From the NCBI RefSeq assembly GCF_014201465.1, contig NZ_JACHEP010000002.1, forward strand, positions 248,001-312,000: a stretch of 64,000 bases of DNA, written 5' to 3'. Made by a program: the position numbers and the translations under genes. This stretch comes from Anoxybacteroides tepidamans (lineage in GTDB: Bacteria > Bacillota > Bacilli > Bacillales > Anoxybacillaceae). Of this stretch, positions 8,660 to 16,508 are shown piece by piece; the stretch's first letter is position 1, and every line of letters starts with the position of its first letter. The notes beneath the pieces are model-generated. The model saw only the letters and a program-made list of their open reading frames with translations. It had not been told where the DNA came from and did no database searches.

Positions 8660-8693
8660 AGTATATAGTACATCTTATTGGAAAGTCTGTCAA
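8660..8693 (-). promoter_or_regulatory. spoIIG promoter with 22-bp spacer
   Basis: Minus-strand TTGACA (8693-8688), 22-nt spacer, TATACT (8665-8660). In B. subtilis the spoIIG promoter is known for the same abnormal 22-bp spacing and for activation of sigmaA polymerase by phosphorylated Spo0A. A second -10 candidate, TACTAT at 8670-8665, sits at 17 bp from the same -35. Spo0A-box-like sequences overlap the -35 (TGTCAAT, 8688-8694) and lie upstream (TGTCAAA, 8721-8727). Confidence 0.75.
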
Positions 8694-8720
8694 TTTATGA
8701 TGGTGAAAAAACGAATTTTT

Positions 8721-8727
8721 TGTCAAA
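8721..8727 (+). promoter_or_regulatory. Candidate Spo0A box upstream of spoIIGA
   Basis: TGTCAAA matches the 0A box TGTCGAA at six of seven positions and is placed about 30 bp upstream of the -35 box, where Spo0A sites occur in the B. subtilis spoIIG promoter. A short motif like this is common by chance in AT-rich DNA. Confidence 0.4.
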
Positions 8728-8736
8728 GAAAAGCGA

Positions 8737-8775
8737 ATAAAAAAAGAGCACGAATCACAATGATCCATGCTCTTT
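8737..8775 (-). terminator. Intrinsic terminator between ftsZ and spoIIGA
   Basis: A 15-bp stem (AAAGAGCATGGATCA with its complement, including G-T pairs), 3-nt loop, then seven T on the minus strand. It ends ftsZ transcription and insulates the spoIIG promoter. Confidence 0.88.
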
Positions 8776-8798
8776 TGCTTACAATCACATTATCGCAC

Positions 8799-8954
8799 CG
8801 CTTCGCTTTATTGTCTACAGCATCTAGCCTCTTGAGCCGCTTCGATCCTGCTGTGGCGGTCAAAGCATCCTCGCAGACCCCTGTAGCGCCTGTCAAAGGA
8901 GCTAAGCAACATTTCGCCGCTAACCTTAGGCGCGAGCCACCTCCGCTTTTCTTG
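8799..8954 (+). repeat. Probable dispersed structured intergenic repeat abutting the ftsZ stop
   Basis: A 156-nt GC-richer block lies exactly between the ftsZ stop and its terminator. On the plus strand it opens with CGCTTCGCTTTATTGTCTA and closes with CCTCCGCTTTTCTTG, an edge pattern I recall from highly repeated intergenic elements of Bacillus and Geobacillus genomes. Internally it holds inverted segments (ACAGCA/TGCTGT, GCGCC/GGCGC) and no credible gene. Only one copy is in this window, so the repeat status is from memory, not shown here. Confidence 0.45.
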
Positions 8955-10091
8955 TTACCTACGGCGGTTACGGTTGCGCAAGAAAGCCGGGATATCAAGC
9001 GGATCTTCCGCTTGCGAAGAACGGAATGAGTTATTATAATCTTGCGCTTGTTCTTCGCGTTTTTCGCGTTTGACGCCAGCGCTTGGCTTCGGTGTCGTTC
9101 CGAATCCAGTACGAAGCGGACGAGACGATTGCGCTTCGCTTTCATTAAACCCAGTTGCAATGACTGTCACGACAATTTCATCTTTTAAGTTTTCATTAAT
9201 GACAGAGCCAAAAATCATATTTACATCTTGGTCAGAAGCGGACGCAACAATATCTGCAGCTTCTTGCACTTCGTATAAACTTAAGTTCATGCCGCCAGTG
9301 ATGTTCATTAATACCCCTTGCGCCCCGTCAATCGATGTTTCTAACAATGGGCTAGAAATCGCTTTTTTCGCAGCCTCTGCCGCACGGTTTTCACCGCTGG
9401 CAATCCCGATACCCATGAGCGCTGAACCTTTGTTCGACATGATCGTTTTCACATCGGCAAAGTCAAGGTTGATTAGTCCTGGAACGGCAATTAAGTCGGA
9501 AATGCCCTGTACCCCTTGGCGAAGCACGTTATCTGCTTCGCGGAACGCTTCGAGCATTGGCGTATTTTTATCAACGATTTCGAGCAAACGGTCATTTGGA
9601 ATAACGATGAGCGTATCAACGGCTTCCTTCATCGCCGCAATCCCGTTGGCCGCCTGCATCGCCCGCTTCCGCCCCTCAAATGTGAACGGACGTGTAACGA
9701 CACCAACTGTCAACGCGCCTAAATCGCGCGCGATTTGTGCAATAACCGGCGCTGCTCCTGTGCCTGTTCCACCACCCATTCCTGCCGTTACGAACACCAT
9801 ATCAGCGCCTTTCAACGCTTCTTCAATTTGTTCTTTGCTTTCTTCCGCCGCTTTTTTCCCAACTTCTGGGTTTGCCCCCGCTCCTAATCCGCGCGTTAAT
9901 TTCGCACCAATTTGCAATTTAACTGGAGCTTTTGATAAATTTAAAGCTTGTGCATCGGTGTTGACCGCAATAAATTCTACACCTTGTACGCCATGTTCAA
10001 TCATTCGATTTACAGCATTGTTTCCGCCGCCGCCAACACCGATGACTTTAATCGTTGCTAACTGATCAACAGTAGTGTCAAACTCCAACAT
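8955..10091 (-). CDS. ftsZ: Cell-division GTPase FtsZ
   Basis: Tubulin-like GTPase that polymerises into the Z ring at midcell. The 378-aa protein shows the N-terminal [13 protein letters not shown], the tubulin signature [10 protein letters not shown] near residue 105, the T7 loop NLDFADVK, and the synergy region [14 protein letters not shown]. After a variable linker it ends in the conserved C-terminal peptide [12 protein letters not shown], which binds FtsA and SepF. It lies downstream of ftsA as usual. The C terminus is complete although an intergenic repeat-like block begins at its stop codon. Confidence 0.98.
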   Translation of the reverse strand: MLEFDTTVDQLATIKVIGVGGGGNNAVNRMIEHGVQGVEFIAVNTDAQALNLSKAPVKLQIGAKLTRGLGAGANPEVGKKAAEESKEQIEEALKGADMVFVTAGMGGGTGTGAAPVIAQIARDLGALTVGVVTRPFTFEGRKRAMQAANGIAAMKEAVDTLIVIPNDRLLEIVDKNTPMLEAFREADNVLRQGVQGISDLIAVPGLINLDFADVKTIMSNKGSALMGIGIASGENRAAEAAKKAISSPLLETSIDGAQGVLMNITGGMNLSLYEVQEAADIVASASDQDVNMIFGSVINENLKDEIVVTVIATGFNESEAQSSRPLRTGFGTTPKPSAGVKREKREEQAQDYNNSFRSSQAEDPLDIPAFLRNRNRRR

Positions 10092-10222
10092 GACAAAATC
10101 CTCCCAATAATTCGATCTCGATCCTGAAAATAGTAAAACCGTAAAATGTGTAAATTAAAAGTATTCGACAAAATAATTTTCATCCTTCCGACTGATGATG
10201 CATTTTTGTATCACGAGGGGGG

Positions 10223-11503
10223 CTATTCGAAGAAATAACCGAAAAACTTTTTTACTTTTTGTCCTAAGTTTTCTTCTTTTCCTTTTGGTTTCGCTTTAGA
10301 CGATTGCTGTTTTGGCAGCCGCTTTTCCGACGATTCAGCTACTGCAGCTGCCACAGGAGTCCCCCGGCCTTGCAATTTCGCGTGTCGGTAAGCAAATTTA
10401 ATCAGCCCTACCCCTGTTGTATATTGCGGGTCGCGGACGCCGATATAATCAGGAATAGCAACGCGAACATTATTCCCTAGCACCACTTGAGCTAGTTCCA
10501 AAATTCCTGGCATGTTCGCCACTCCTCCTGTTAAAACGTATCCGCCCGGCAAATCACGGAATCCTAATTTACGAATTTCTTGATACACCAATTGAAAAAT
10601 TTCTTCAAGCCTTGCTTCAATAATATCAGCAACCTCAAGCTGAGTAAACTGTTGATGCTGATCTGTGCCGATGATCGGAACACTGAAGATTTCTTCTTCT
10701 GAAGCAAGGTCATAAAAAGCATGGCCATGTTTCAGCTTAATTTTTTCAGCATCTTCCGTAGACGTTCTTAATCCAATCGATATGTCTTTTGTAATATGAT
10801 CGCCGCCGACTGGGAGAACGGATGCCGCTTGAAGAAATCCTTGTTCAAAAACAGCAACAGTCGTAGACCCGCCGCCGATATCGACTAAAGCGACACCCAA
10901 ATTTTTTTCATCTTTCGATAAAGCAAGCGAACCAGCTGCAAGTGGCTGCAAGCAAATATCGCTAATTTCCAATCCTGCTCGCTCGACACAGCGAAGCAAA
11001 TTATGTAAAACTGTTTTTGCTCCTGTAATCATCGTTCCTTCCATCTCTAAGCGCACTCCGAGCATTCCGCGCGGATCGCTAATGCCATCAAGGCCATCAA
11101 CAATAAACTGCCTCGGAATGACCCCGATAATTTCGCGATCAGGTGGAATCGACACGACTTGAGCGGAATCGATGACGCGCGCCACATCTTCATCCGTAAT
11201 CTCGCGATTTTCGCTTGAAACAGCGACAATGCCATGGCAATCTTGCAATTGTATATGGTTTCCATTCACACCAACAACAACACGATGAATCGTTAAACCA
11301 ATCATTCTTTCTGCTTGGTCAATCGCTCGCTTAATCGACTGAACCGTTTCATCTATATCAACAATGGAACCCTTTTTCAGACCTTCGGATTTCACATTGC
11401 CAACGCCAATAATGTTCAATGATTCATTCAGCATTTCCCCAATAATCACCTTAACACTGGATGTACCGATGTCAAGACTAACAACGATTTCATTGCTGTT
11501 CAT
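10223..11503 (-). CDS. ftsA: Cell-division protein FtsA
   Basis: Actin-like ATPase that tethers FtsZ filaments to the membrane and recruits later division proteins. The 426-aa protein has the actin-fold phosphate-1 motif (VVSLDIGTSSVKVIIGE), the phosphate-2 motif (LVDIGGGSTTVAVFEQG) and the adenosine motif (GYVLTGGVANMPG). A basic linker follows and then a C-terminal amphipathic helix (LGQKVKKFFGYFFE), the membrane-targeting sequence. It precedes ftsZ by 131 nt. A sigmaH-type promoter lies about 63 nt upstream of its start, in agreement with the sigmaH promoter known for the B. subtilis ftsAZ operon. Confidence 0.97.
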   Translation of the reverse strand: MNSNEIVVSLDIGTSSVKVIIGEMLNESLNIIGVGNVKSEGLKKGSIVDIDETVQSIKRAIDQAERMIGLTIHRVVVGVNGNHIQLQDCHGIVAVSSENREITDEDVARVIDSAQVVSIPPDREIIGVIPRQFIVDGLDGISDPRGMLGVRLEMEGTMITGAKTVLHNLLRCVERAGLEISDICLQPLAAGSLALSKDEKNLGVALVDIGGGSTTVAVFEQGFLQAASVLPVGGDHITKDISIGLRTSTEDAEKIKLKHGHAFYDLASEEEIFSVPIIGTDQHQQFTQLEVADIIEARLEEIFQLVYQEIRKLGFRDLPGGYVLTGGVANMPGILELAQVVLGNNVRVAIPDYIGVRDPQYTTGVGLIKFAYRHAKLQGRGTPVAAAVAESSEKRLPKQQSSKAKPKGKEENLGQKVKKFFGYFFE

Positions 11504-11572
11504 TCTTTGGCACCCCCTTTAACAAACTAACGTATCGATGGATCGAACAGCGACAAACAAGTTTTTATTCAT

Positions 11573-11601
11573 ATATTCAACATGGTAAGAATCATTCCTT
11601 T
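11573..11601 (-). promoter_or_regulatory. Predicted sigmaH promoter of ftsAZ
   Basis: Minus-strand AAAGGAATG, 11 nt, GTTGAATAT. This fits the sigmaH consensus RNAGGAWWW-N11/12-RNNGAATWW at all but one position. It lies in the 115-nt gap between sbp and ftsA. In B. subtilis one of the ftsAZ promoters is sigmaH-dependent and boosts polar septation at the onset of sporulation. Confidence 0.7.
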
Positions 11602-11618
11602 TTATTTGCATCAACTTT

Positions 11619-11972
11619 TTATGACTTTTGCCGTTTCTCCATCCATTTAGCAAGCCAAATTCGGCGAATGACAGCGATGTTTTGAAACAATCGCACTCCG
11701 AAAGCAAACACGGCTGCTAAATACAAGTCTACACCAAGATGAACACCGAGAAAAGCTAAACTTGCAGCTAAAATGATATTAAAAAAAAATCCGGTTAGAA
11801 AGACGTTTTCATCATACACATTTTGCAAATGAGCACGAATTCCACCGATTAGCGTATCAAATGCCGCCAATACCGCAATCGATAAATAGCTTGAGTATTC
11901 ATCAGGAATGCGCCAATCCGTTAACAGTCCTAATATAACGCCAATAATGAAGCCGATAAACGGAAGCCACAC
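11619..11972 (-). CDS. sbp: Small basic membrane protein Sbp
   Basis: A 117-aa protein of the DUF1290 small-basic-protein family with three or four membrane segments: FIGFIIGVILGLL at the N terminus, IAVLAAFDTLIGGIRAHL, FLTGFFFNIILAASLAF and LYLAAVFAFGVRLF. The C-terminal tail is basic (RRIWLAKWMEKRQKS). Function is unknown, but the gene nearly always lies upstream of ftsA in Bacillaceae. The GTG start at 11972 has AGGAGG about 9 nt upstream and lies one base from the ylxX stop. Confidence 0.93.
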   Translation of the reverse strand: MWLPFIGFIIGVILGLLTDWRIPDEYSSYLSIAVLAAFDTLIGGIRAHLQNVYDENVFLTGFFFNIILAASLAFLGVHLGVDLYLAAVFAFGVRLFQNIAVIRRIWLAKWMEKRQKS

Positions 11973-11973
11973 G

Positions 11974-12714
11974 TTATGATTCCTCCTTTTCGGCTTTTAC
12001 TGCTTCCATGTAGCGGATTTGCCATTCTCTGTAATATTTTGGAATAACAATCGCAGACATCGGTTCGGAAACAGTGAGTTGCAAGTTTTCAATGACAAAA
12101 TCGTCATAAATCGTCGACACTTTTAATCGATTATATAATGTTGTGACATCGTCCGAAATGACTTTCACCTGTATCGGCAACGAGGAAATTTTCGCGTTTC
12201 CTACCTGTGTCACACCGTTCACATCGCGAATCGCTGTTGTGTTGGTGATCCGTTCGTTTGCGATGGCGATTTCTTTTGCATCATACATGTTCAGCTCGTT
12301 TATAAACCGCTTTAATAATTCAGGAGAAACGGTATACGCAATTGGACCTACATAATTTTCCGGATAAAACGGTGCGATCGTCAAGATCAATCCGGCGCCT
12401 CGTATTTCTGTTAATCCCGCTTCTTTTTTTAACTCATCAACAGTTTCTTGCAACGCCGTTTGTTGATCAGCAAGATGGTTTTGTTCATAATTTTGTATCT
12501 TTTCATCATTGCGGCGAATTTCTAACAAAAGTTGCTGCTCTAGCTCTTGCTCTTGTTTTAAATCTTGACGCAGCTCCCAAATATCGCGCGTATCGCGCAC
12601 GATCGGCCGCTTAGTTGTTTGAAACTGAACAGCGAGCATAAACCCGATAATCGCTGCAATCAGTGTGAAATGAAGGATTGTTTTTCGTTTCAACGCGATC
12701 ACCAAACTTTCCAT
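11974..12714 (-). CDS. ylxX: DUF881 protein YlxX
   Basis: A 246-aa protein of the DUF881 family. One N-terminal membrane helix (FTLIAAIIGFMLAVQF, residues ~16-31) is followed by a coiled coil (LRQDLKQEQELEQQLL to about residue 95), then the DUF881 domain with GAGLILTIAP, ELNMYDAKEIAIANERITN and SSLPIQVKVI. The domain is extracytoplasmic by topology. It and the adjacent YlxW are homologous and form a pair between divIB and sbp. Biochemical function is not established; position suggests a role in division or envelope synthesis. Confidence 0.9.
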   Translation of the reverse strand: MESLVIALKRKTILHFTLIAAIIGFMLAVQFQTTKRPIVRDTRDIWELRQDLKQEQELEQQLLLEIRRNDEKIQNYEQNHLADQQTALQETVDELKKEAGLTEIRGAGLILTIAPFYPENYVGPIAYTVSPELLKRFINELNMYDAKEIAIANERITNTTAIRDVNGVTQVGNAKISSLPIQVKVISDDVTTLYNRLKVSTIYDDFVIENLQLTVSEPMSAIVIPKYYREWQIRYMEAVKAEKEES

Positions 12715-12716
12715 CT

Positions 12717-13424
12717 CTAATCATGATTCGTACGAAAAATCGGCTCTAATACGATCTCTTCTTTGCTCGCAATTTTAACAACAACATGGTCATTCACTAA
12801 TTGATCTTTCACACCTCCGGCGATATTGAGTGCTGAAGTAAGCACGTTGGGGTCGCCGATCGCTGAAATAACAAACGGGGCAGCGTGCTGCACACCATCA
12901 ACTTCGATCACAGGCCCGTTGCAAACAATATAAGATCGGTGCGATATTCGCTGGCCGTTGATCGCAATCGCCTCCGCTCCAGAGATCAACAATTCATGCA
13001 CGACTGCAAACACGTGCTGCTCATGAACGATGTAGTTTGTCGCATTTTGTTCGTTCGGAATATAAGAAGCATCCGCTAGCGTCACTTCGACTCCTTTTCC
13101 CTTTACTTTCACTTTTCCAACGTACATGCGCAATTGTTCTGCCTCTTTTACTAGATCGACATACGCTGCTTTTTTGTTTGCTAACGATGTTTCGATTTGT
13201 CTCACTTTTTCTTGTTTTTTCATGAGCTCTTCCTTTAACTTTCGGTTTTCTTTTTGCGCATGAATGAGCATTTGCCTATATTCATACTCTTTTTGCCACT
13301 GCCGATCCGTGATGTTTCGCTTTGTCGCTTGATCTTTTGTGTATTGATAGGAAAAGGAAAGCATAAATCCTAACACAAGACAAACAAAGGAAAGGATGAC
13401 ATCGTTACCTCGTATTTTTTTCAT
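12717..13424 (-). CDS. ylxW: DUF881 protein YlxW
   Basis: About 235 aa, same architecture as YlxX: membrane helix VILSFVCLVLGFMLSF, coiled coil (YRQMLIHAQKENRKLKEELM to about residue 85), and a DUF881 domain with GVEVTLADAS, ELLISGAEAIAINGQRISHR and PFVISAIGDP. I chose the ATG at 13424 (MKKIRG) because AAAGGGAG lies 6 nt upstream; frames from 13451 would start with MTKKKRE. The gene begins inside the 3' end of divIB, so translation is probably coupled. The YlxW/YlxX tandem looks like an old duplication. Confidence 0.9.
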   Translation of the reverse strand: MKKIRGNDVILSFVCLVLGFMLSFSYQYTKDQATKRNITDRQWQKEYEYRQMLIHAQKENRKLKEELMKKQEKVRQIETSLANKKAAYVDLVKEAEQLRMYVGKVKVKGKGVEVTLADASYIPNEQNATNYIVHEQHVFAVVHELLISGAEAIAINGQRISHRSYIVCNGPVIEVDGVQHAAPFVISAIGDPNVLTSALNIAGGVKDQLVNDHVVVKIASKEEIVLEPIFRTNHD

Positions 13425-14199
13425 TGCCATCTCCCTTTTTTTCTTCGTCATAAGCTTTAAAGTAGTTGCTTACCTCTAAATGAATGACGCCTTTTACGTT
13501 CGGATTCAGCTGCTTTACAATCGCTGGATATAACAACATTTTTTCAGCAAAGTTTTGCACGTTAGCACTCACTTCAAATCCATCATTCATGTAGACTGTA
13601 ATATGATATCGATCGTATTTTGTCGGTGCATAATGAATTTCGGAAATAGCATTCAATATGTACGGAGGCAGTTGCGCCAGTTGTCCTGCCATTTCTTGAA
13701 TGTCTTCTCCTTTTTTCCAATTAACTAAAATCGGCGCGTCACTTAACGCCGTTTTCGGCTTATTTTCCGTTAAAATTTGACCGTTTTCAAGGAGCGGAAA
13801 AAATGTTTGTTTATGCTCAATGTAAGCGATTCTTCTTCGCTCTTTTACGTATAGTACAATTGTATTCAGAAACTGCTTTTTCAGCTTCGCCTGCTTGATT
13901 TCTGGATGTGACTCGATCGCCCGTTCGACCTGCTCTGCTTTTACTTTCCAAAAGCTTGTCCGATTTGTTAAACCGCTTAATTCGATGATCCGTCCGGCCG
14001 AAACATGCTGGTTTCCTTTTACTTCAATATGCTGAATGTTGCTTAACGGTGATTGAAAATAAATGATGGATAAAATAAGCATAAAAAAGAAAGCAATATA
14101 AGCCGTTAATCGGCGATTCACTTTTTGTCTTCGCCGCTGTTTCAGCTTCGGAACACGTTCTTCTAAAACAACAACTTTTTCTTTTTCCAACTCGCTCAC
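13405..14199 (-). CDS. divIB: Cell-division protein DivIB (FtsQ homologue)
   Basis: Bitopic division protein that forms a complex with FtsL and DivIC and regulates septal peptidoglycan synthesis. The 264-aa protein has a basic cytoplasmic tail (KLKQRRRQKVNRR), one transmembrane helix (about residues 33-50), a POTRA domain beginning IQHIEVKGNQHVSAGRII, then the beta domain (ISEIHYAPTKYDRYHITVYM) and an acidic/basic tail. The start is GTG at 14199. Between it and murB lie a perfect extended -10 promoter and a hairpin, so the divIB-ylxW-ylxX-sbp group can be transcribed apart from murB. Confidence 0.94.
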   Translation of the reverse strand: MSELEKEKVVVLEERVPKLKQRRRQKVNRRLTAYIAFFFMLILSIIYFQSPLSNIQHIEVKGNQHVSAGRIIELSGLTNRTSFWKVKAEQVERAIESHPEIKQAKLKKQFLNTIVLYVKERRRIAYIEHKQTFFPLLENGQILTENKPKTALSDAPILVNWKKGEDIQEMAGQLAQLPPYILNAISEIHYAPTKYDRYHITVYMNDGFEVSANVQNFAEKMLLYPAIVKQLNPNVKGVIHLEVSNYFKAYDEEKKGDGNEKNTR

Positions 14200-14229
14200 C
14201 GCTTTCCGACACCTACAAACAATAAAACA

Positions 14230-14251
14230 AACGGCATTTTTTCATGCCGTT
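14230..14251 (-). other. Hairpin in the divIB leader
   Basis: AACGGCAT-GAAAAA-ATGCCGTT, perfect 8-bp stem, followed on the minus strand by TGTTTTATTGTTT. It lies between the predicted divIB promoter and the GTG start. It looks like a weak terminator or attenuator, or an mRNA 5' stabiliser. Confidence 0.6.
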
Positions 14252-14276
14252 ACATTTTTTGAACAAATCTACTTTT

Positions 14277-14285
14277 ATTATAACA
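14277..14285 (-). promoter_or_regulatory. Extended -10 promoter before divIB
   Basis: Minus-strand TGTTATAAT (TG-T-TATAAT) about 78 nt upstream of divIB, inside the murB-divIB gap. No clear -35, which extended -10 promoters can do without. Confidence 0.5.
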
Positions 14286-14314
14286 CAATATCGGAAAAGA
14301 AGGCGGCCTAATTT

Positions 14315-15226
14315 TTAGGACTTTCGACCAATAATTTCTACTTCTGTTTCCAGTTCAATTCCATATAATCGTTGAATCGTCCCTTTGACATAGGTAATTA
14401 AATCTAAAACATCTTGAGATTTTGCATTTCCAATATTAACAATAAAATTCGCATGCTGTTCAGAAATTTTCGCACCGCCGATCGCATACCCTTTTAATCC
14501 TGCTTCTTCAATTAGCTTTCCGGCGTAATTTGGCAGCGGATTGCGAAAAATGCTACCCGCGCAAGGATAGTTCCACGGTTGCGTATCGCGGCGATAATCT
14601 TTATTTTTTTGCATCGCGGTTACAATTTCCTCACGTTTCCCTTTTTTCAACTGCAAAACAGCGGCGATGCAAACACCCGGACGTTTCTTTTGTAAAATCG
14701 ACGTTCGATAAGCAAACTCCATTTCTTCATTTGTCAGCCACTCAATCGTTCCATCCGGAAATAAAATTTGCGCTTTTTTCAAAACATGTGACATATCTGA
14801 CCCGTGCGCCCCCGCATTCATATAGACGGCTCCACCAACCGAACCTGGAATTCCTCCAGCAAACTCTAACCCTGATAATCCTTGTTTGCTAGTAAGTGTC
14901 GCTAGTTTAATGAGAGAATAGCCGCCGCCAACCGTTACTTCCTCATCGTTAATGAGCAGGTCATCGAGCCCCTCACCAAGCTTAATGACGACTCCTTCGA
15001 TTCCTTCATCGGACACAAGCAAGTTCGATCCGCGGCCAATCGCCCGCCAATTCATTTGATGTTTTTGAATAATAGCCATTACTTTTTGTAAGCTTTCGAT
15101 GCTATTTGGTTCGACAAACACATCCGCAGGCCCGCCAATTTTGATCGTTGTATGATGAGCAAGTGGTTCATTTTCTTTCACTTTCCCGACGTTTGCTTCT
15201 AATAGTTCTTTTACTAATGTTTGCAT
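14315..15226 (-). CDS. murB: UDP-N-acetylenolpyruvoylglucosamine reductase MurB
   Basis: FAD enzyme that reduces UDP-GlcNAc-enolpyruvate to UDP-MurNAc with NADPH, the second committed step of peptidoglycan precursor synthesis. The 303-aa protein shows the FAD-binding segment ([30 protein letters not shown]), the substrate region ([26 protein letters not shown]) and the C-terminal catalytic stretch [10 protein letters not shown] and HANFIVN. The type is that of the short MurB-II (Bacillus-like) form. The ATG at 15226 follows GGGGAGG with 6 nt spacing and gives the B. subtilis length. Its usual upstream neighbour murG is absent. Confidence 0.96.
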   Translation of the reverse strand: MQTLVKELLEANVGKVKENEPLAHHTTIKIGGPADVFVEPNSIESLQKVMAIIQKHQMNWRAIGRGSNLLVSDEGIEGVVIKLGEGLDDLLINDEEVTVGGGYSLIKLATLTSKQGLSGLEFAGGIPGSVGGAVYMNAGAHGSDMSHVLKKAQILFPDGTIEWLTNEEMEFAYRTSILQKKRPGVCIAAVLQLKKGKREEIVTAMQKNKDYRRDTQPWNYPCAGSIFRNPLPNYAGKLIEEAGLKGYAIGGAKISEQHANFIVNIGNAKSQDVLDLITYVKGTIQRLYGIELETEVEIIGRKS

Positions 15227-15320
15227 GCACATCCTCCCCTTTCCTGCATCTCTTGTTGCCTTTACTATTATCGTATGATTTTTTCTCGCCAACCGCTACT
15301 AAGACATAAACAAAACGAGA

Positions 15321-15367
15321 GGGGCTGTCTCTCCGAAAATCTTGCTGAGAGATCGTCCCCTTTTTTT
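15321..15367 (+). terminator. Terminator-shaped hairpin at the vacant murG position
   Basis: GGGGCTGTCTCTC pairs with GAGAGATCGTCCCC (one bulge and one mismatch) and is followed on the plus strand by seven T. On the minus strand, the direction of the genes, only a weak T-rich tail (CTCGTTTTGTTT) follows. It starts 4 nt from the spoVE stop. It may block antisense transcription into spoVE, or act as a partial terminator for spoVE. Confidence 0.6.
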
Positions 15368-15370
15368 GCA

Positions 15371-16471
15371 TCAATATCGAGCATGTTTACTAATATTCAG
15401 TAATACGCCAATCGCTAGCAACATTAGCGTTAACGATGAACCGCCGTAGCTTAAAAACGGTAACGTAATCCCGGTTACAGGCATAAGTCCTGTTACAACT
15501 CCAATATTAATCATCACTTGAATCGCAATCATCGAAATAATCCCGATCGCTAAAAAACTTCCGTATAAATCAGGGGCACCGAAAGCGATTCGCACCCCTC
15601 GCCAAAGAAGCAAACTAAATAATAACAACACGAGCGAACCGCCAATAAATCCTAGTTCCTCAGCTAAAATCGCAAAGATGAAATCCGTCTGCGGCTCAGG
15701 CAAATAAAAAAACTTTTGCCTGCTTTGTCCTAACCCTAAACCGAGCAACCCGCCAGGTCCAATCGCATATAATGATTGAATAATTTGAAATCCGCTTCCA
15801 AGCGGATCTTCCCATGGGTTTAAAAAAGACGTAATGCGTTTAATTCGATACGGAGCTGATAAAACAAGTGCGGCAAAGCCGGCCAGTCCGAGTATTCCAA
15901 GCCCGATAAAATGACTGATGCGGGCACCGGCGACAAAAATCATCGCAATACAAGTACCGACCATGACCGTTCCCGTCCCTAAATCAGGCTGCAACATAAT
16001 CATGCCGAACGCTGCAAACACAAGCGCTAACAAAGGAAGTAATCCTTGTTTAAACGACGTCATTTTTTTTTGATGTTCCGATAAATACTTCGCCAAAAAA
16101 GCGATCATCGCCAGCTTCATAAATTCAGACGGTTGAATCGAGAACGCACCGACGCCAATCCAGCTACGCGAACCGTTGCGAACCATTCCAATCCCCGGAA
16201 TGAGAACAAGCACAAGGAGCACGAAGCAAATAATGAGCAGCATTTTCGACCAGTCGCGCCATACCCAGTAATCAACATTCATAATAAAAAACATGGCGAT
16301 GATACCAACACCGGCAAATAATAGCTGTCTTTTCGCAAAGAAAAATGAATCATGAAACTTATACTCCGCCCACACCGCGCTAGCACTATAAACCATGACA
16401 AGCCCGATCGCAAGAAGCGAAAACGTAAGAAAAATAAGCAAAAAATCAGGCGCAGACTTTTTTTGCGGCAA
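15371..16471 (-). CDS. spoVE: Spore-cortex SEDS glycosyltransferase SpoVE
   Basis: Polytopic SEDS-family peptidoglycan polymerase (FtsW/RodA type) that partners with SpoVD to make spore cortex. The 366-aa protein has about ten membrane segments and the SEDS landmarks: VMVYSASA near the N terminus, SRSWIGVGAFSIQPSEFMKLA, QPDLGTG, AIGPGGLLGLGLGQS, PEPQTDFIFAILAEELGFIG and PVTGITLPFLSYGGSSL. Position between murD and murB identifies it as SpoVE; FtsW itself is at 56967-58187. The TTG at 16471 has GAGGTG 7 nt upstream. Confidence 0.94.
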   Translation of the reverse strand: MPQKKSAPDFLLIFLTFSLLAIGLVMVYSASAVWAEYKFHDSFFFAKRQLLFAGVGIIAMFFIMNVDYWVWRDWSKMLLIICFVLLVLVLIPGIGMVRNGSRSWIGVGAFSIQPSEFMKLAMIAFLAKYLSEHQKKMTSFKQGLLPLLALVFAAFGMIMLQPDLGTGTVMVGTCIAMIFVAGARISHFIGLGILGLAGFAALVLSAPYRIKRITSFLNPWEDPLGSGFQIIQSLYAIGPGGLLGLGLGQSRQKFFYLPEPQTDFIFAILAEELGFIGGSLVLLLFSLLLWRGVRIAFGAPDLYGSFLAIGIISMIAIQVMINIGVVTGLMPVTGITLPFLSYGGSSLTLMLLAIGVLLNISKHARY

Positions 16472-16508
16472 TGCCCAACACCTCAGCTTTATGAACGGTT
16501 TGTCCTTC

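Noticed and set aside
8609-8768. N-terminal extension of spoIIGA to an ATG at 8768
   Set aside because: It would cross the spoIIG promoter and the ftsZ terminator and add 53 residues not found in the family; the TTG at 8609 has an ideal SD.
8723-9160. A 145-codon minus-strand frame crossing the ftsZ end, the repeat-like block and the terminator
   Set aside because: It runs out of frame through the conserved ftsZ C terminus and through a transcription terminator. Arg/Lys-rich composition is that of a noncoding frame.
9070-10065. A 331-codon open frame on the plus strand
   Set aside because: It is entirely antisense to ftsZ, rich in Ser, Pro and Ala as expected from the complement of a conserved gene, and has no SD.
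15227-15300. A sigmaE/K-like -10 (CATACGATA) before murB
   Set aside because: No matching -35 at the right distance, so I do not list it as a promoter.
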